Shown here: one piece after another, positions 6,147 through 7,128 of the stretch
Numbering within the stretch: position 1 is the stretch's first letter
How the letters are laid out: each line of letters begins with the position of its first letter
Assembly (NCBI GenBank): GCA_945875225.1
Contig: CAMCJY010000101.1
Span: forward strand, 1-7,128
Reading direction: 5' to 3'
Source of the DNA: Comamonas sp. lk
GTDB lineage: Bacteria > Pseudomonadota > Gammaproteobacteria > Burkholderiales > Burkholderiaceae_C
Length of the DNA: 7,128 bases
Program-made: the position numbers and the translations under genes
Notes under the pieces: model-generated
Seen by the model: the letters and a program-made list of their open reading frames with translations, nothing else
Database searches by the model: none
What the model was told of the DNA's origin: nothing

Positions 6147-6658
6147 TGCCTACGTTCGAGCAAGCGTTGGAGCGCATGGAGAGTAAACGTGTGTATATCG
6201 ACACGAATATTCTGATTTACTTCTTCAACAAAGAGCAAAAATATTTCTCTCTGGTTTCACAGTTTCTTCAGCTCTGCGCCAGTCGCAAAATTTTGGGTGT
6301 TGCCAGCGAATTGGTGGTGGCTGAAATCCTGGTGCAGCCCTACCGCGAAAGAAACTTGGACGCCGTTGCGCAAATCAAGGCATTTTTTGCACAAAAAGAC
6401 TTTCTGCATGTCAGCGCGCACCCACCCGGATTTATCGGCGAGTCGGCGATTTTGGCGGGTGAGCGTGGCATGAAACTCATAGATGCGATGCACTTGCACA
6501 CCGCCCTATCCAATCGCTGTGATTTTTTCATCACACACGATGGCAATTTCAAATCCACCAACGCGATGGAAGTTATTCAGATCCGGGAGTTTGTGGGTGA
6601 TAGCTCAGGGGCGCATTCACCATCTCAGGCCGGCAAAAACCCCTCAATCGACAAATAG
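6146..6658 (+). CDS. PIN-domain toxin of second module
   Basis: Predicted PIN-fold endoribonuclease toxin, partner of the preceding AbrB-type antitoxin. The product has 170 residues. The acidic catalytic residues can be placed at Asp19 (VYIDTNILIYFF), Glu60 (SELVVAEILVQPY), Asp113 (MKLIDAMHLHTA) and Asp132 (FFITHDGNF), all in the normal order and spacing for PIN toxins. ATG at 6146 overlaps the antitoxin stop (TGATG) but has no Shine-Dalgarno, so it relies on coupling; an ATG at 6176 (residue 11) lies just before the conserved core and is an alternative. GC is low in places (20 of 60 bases in 6181-6240). The fold is essentially complete by EVIQIREF (about 149). The remaining ~21 residues look like non-family sequence, and residues 160-170 are encoded on the strand opposite the end of the cysteine synthase gene. 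Confidence 0.88.
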   Translation: MPTFEQALERMESKRVYIDTNILIYFFNKEQKYFSLVSQFLQLCASRKILGVASELVVAEILVQPYRERNLDAVAQIKAFFAQKDFLHVSAHPPGFIGESAILAGERGMKLIDAMHLHTALSNRCDFFITHDGNFKSTNAMEVIQIREFVGDSSGAHSPSQAGKNPSIDK

Positions 6659-7128
6659 CGCTCGCCGGTATCGTAGTTAAAGCCCAGCACTTTCGCGCCT
6701 GTTGGCAGTTCGGGTAGCTTTTGGGCAATCGCGGCCAGGGTGGCGCCGCTGCTGATACCGACCAGAATGCCTTCTTGCGCGGCGCTGCGGCGGGCCATTT
6801 CACGGGACGCTTCGGCTTCGACCTGGATCACGCCATCGAGCAAATCGGTGTGCAGGTTTTTCGGGATAAAGCCTGCGCCAATGCCTTGGATTGGGTGTGG
6901 CGAGGGCGCGCCGCCGGAGATGACCGGGCTTTGCGTAGGCTCTACCGCAAACACCTTCAGTCCTGGCCACTTGGCGTGGAGCACCTGCGCCACGCCGGTG
7001 ATATGGCCGCCGGTGCCCACGCCGGTGATGATGGCGTCCAGCCCCTCGGGGAAATCGGCCAGAATTTCCAGCGCGGTGGTGCGGATATGGACTTCCACAT
7101 TGGCCGGGTTTTCAAACTGCTGCGGCAT
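6625..7128 (-). CDS. cysK: Cysteine synthase (O-acetylserine sulfhydrylase), C-terminal part
   Basis: PLP-dependent enzyme that makes L-cysteine from O-acetylserine and sulfide in the cytoplasm. The window has 167 residues of the C-terminal half; the N-terminal part, including the PLP-binding lysine, lies beyond the right edge. Visible family features are QQFENPANVEVH (about 3-14), the phosphate-binding glycine loop GVGTGGHITG (36-45), VEPTQSPVISGG (62-73), HPIQGIGAGFIPKNL (78-92), EGILVGISSGATLAA (119-133) and the C-terminal DTGERYLSIEGF (153-164). These match CysK better than CysM, but the two are close and the missing half would help decide. The gene reads leftwards and ends with TGA at 6627-6625, inside the reading frame of the second PIN toxin (34-base convergent overlap). 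No terminator is apparent at its 3' end. Codon use resembles the core genes. Confidence 0.93.
   Translation of the reverse strand: MPQQFENPANVEVHIRTTALEILADFPEGLDAIITGVGTGGHITGVAQVLHAKWPGLKVFAVEPTQSPVISGGAPSPHPIQGIGAGFIPKNLHTDLLDGVIQVEAEASREMARRSAAQEGILVGISSGATLAAIAQKLPELPTGAKVLGFNYDTGERYLSIEGFLPA

Noticed and set aside
6188..6205. CGTGT...ACACG inverted repeat in the second toxin gene
   Set aside because: It falls on codons for the conserved RVYIDTN core of the PIN domain, so coding constraint explains it.
6596..6621. GGTGA...TCACC inverted repeat near the end of the cysteine synthase gene as a terminator
   Set aside because: The stem is only 5 bp with a 16-base loop and no T-run on either strand.

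Overview
The window looks like a chromosomal piece of a betaproteobacterium, most likely family Comamonadaceae (Rhodoferax/Acidovorax/Polaromonas-like). This is inferred from remembered protein wording (GlyQ, CorC, Lnt, cysteine synthase), the high-GC codon use of the housekeeping genes and the gene order; no database search was possible.

Positions 1 to about 4924 hold a tightly packed block of five minus-strand genes. In transcription order (right to left) they are a GNAT-family acetyltransferase, corC/ybeX (CBS-domain protein), lnt (apolipoprotein N-acyltransferase), glyQ (glycyl-tRNA synthetase alpha) and glyS (beta, running off the left edge). corC/lnt and glyQ/glyS overlap at stop/start codons, so each pair is probably translationally coupled. 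A 118-base gap separates lnt from glyQ and contains a 14-bp palindrome.

Positions about 4925 to 6658 are an accessory block on the plus strand: two consecutive type II toxin-antitoxin operons. Each has an AbrB/SpoVT-type antitoxin gene followed by a PIN-domain RNase toxin gene, overlapping as TGATG. The first is a recognisable vapBC pair. The second is a more divergent AbrB/PIN pair with parts of noticeably lower GC. The region upstream of the first module is AT-rich and carries a repeated candidate operator (TACACAC-n2/3-TGTACAT, copies 51 bp apart) and a separate 9-bp inverted repeat. The 158-base gap between the modules holds several short inverted repeats but no clear terminator.

Positions 6625 to 7128 are the C-terminal half of a minus-strand cysteine synthase gene (cysK/cysM type) entering from the right edge. 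Its last 34 bases overlap, tail to tail, the end of the second PIN toxin gene, as expected if the toxin cassette landed beside a core gene and its reading frame now stops inside it.

Nothing here amounts to a clearly new system. The most interesting parts are the back-to-back toxin-antitoxin operons with different antitoxin and toxin subtypes, the operator architecture of the first, and the junction of the second with the cysteine synthase gene.
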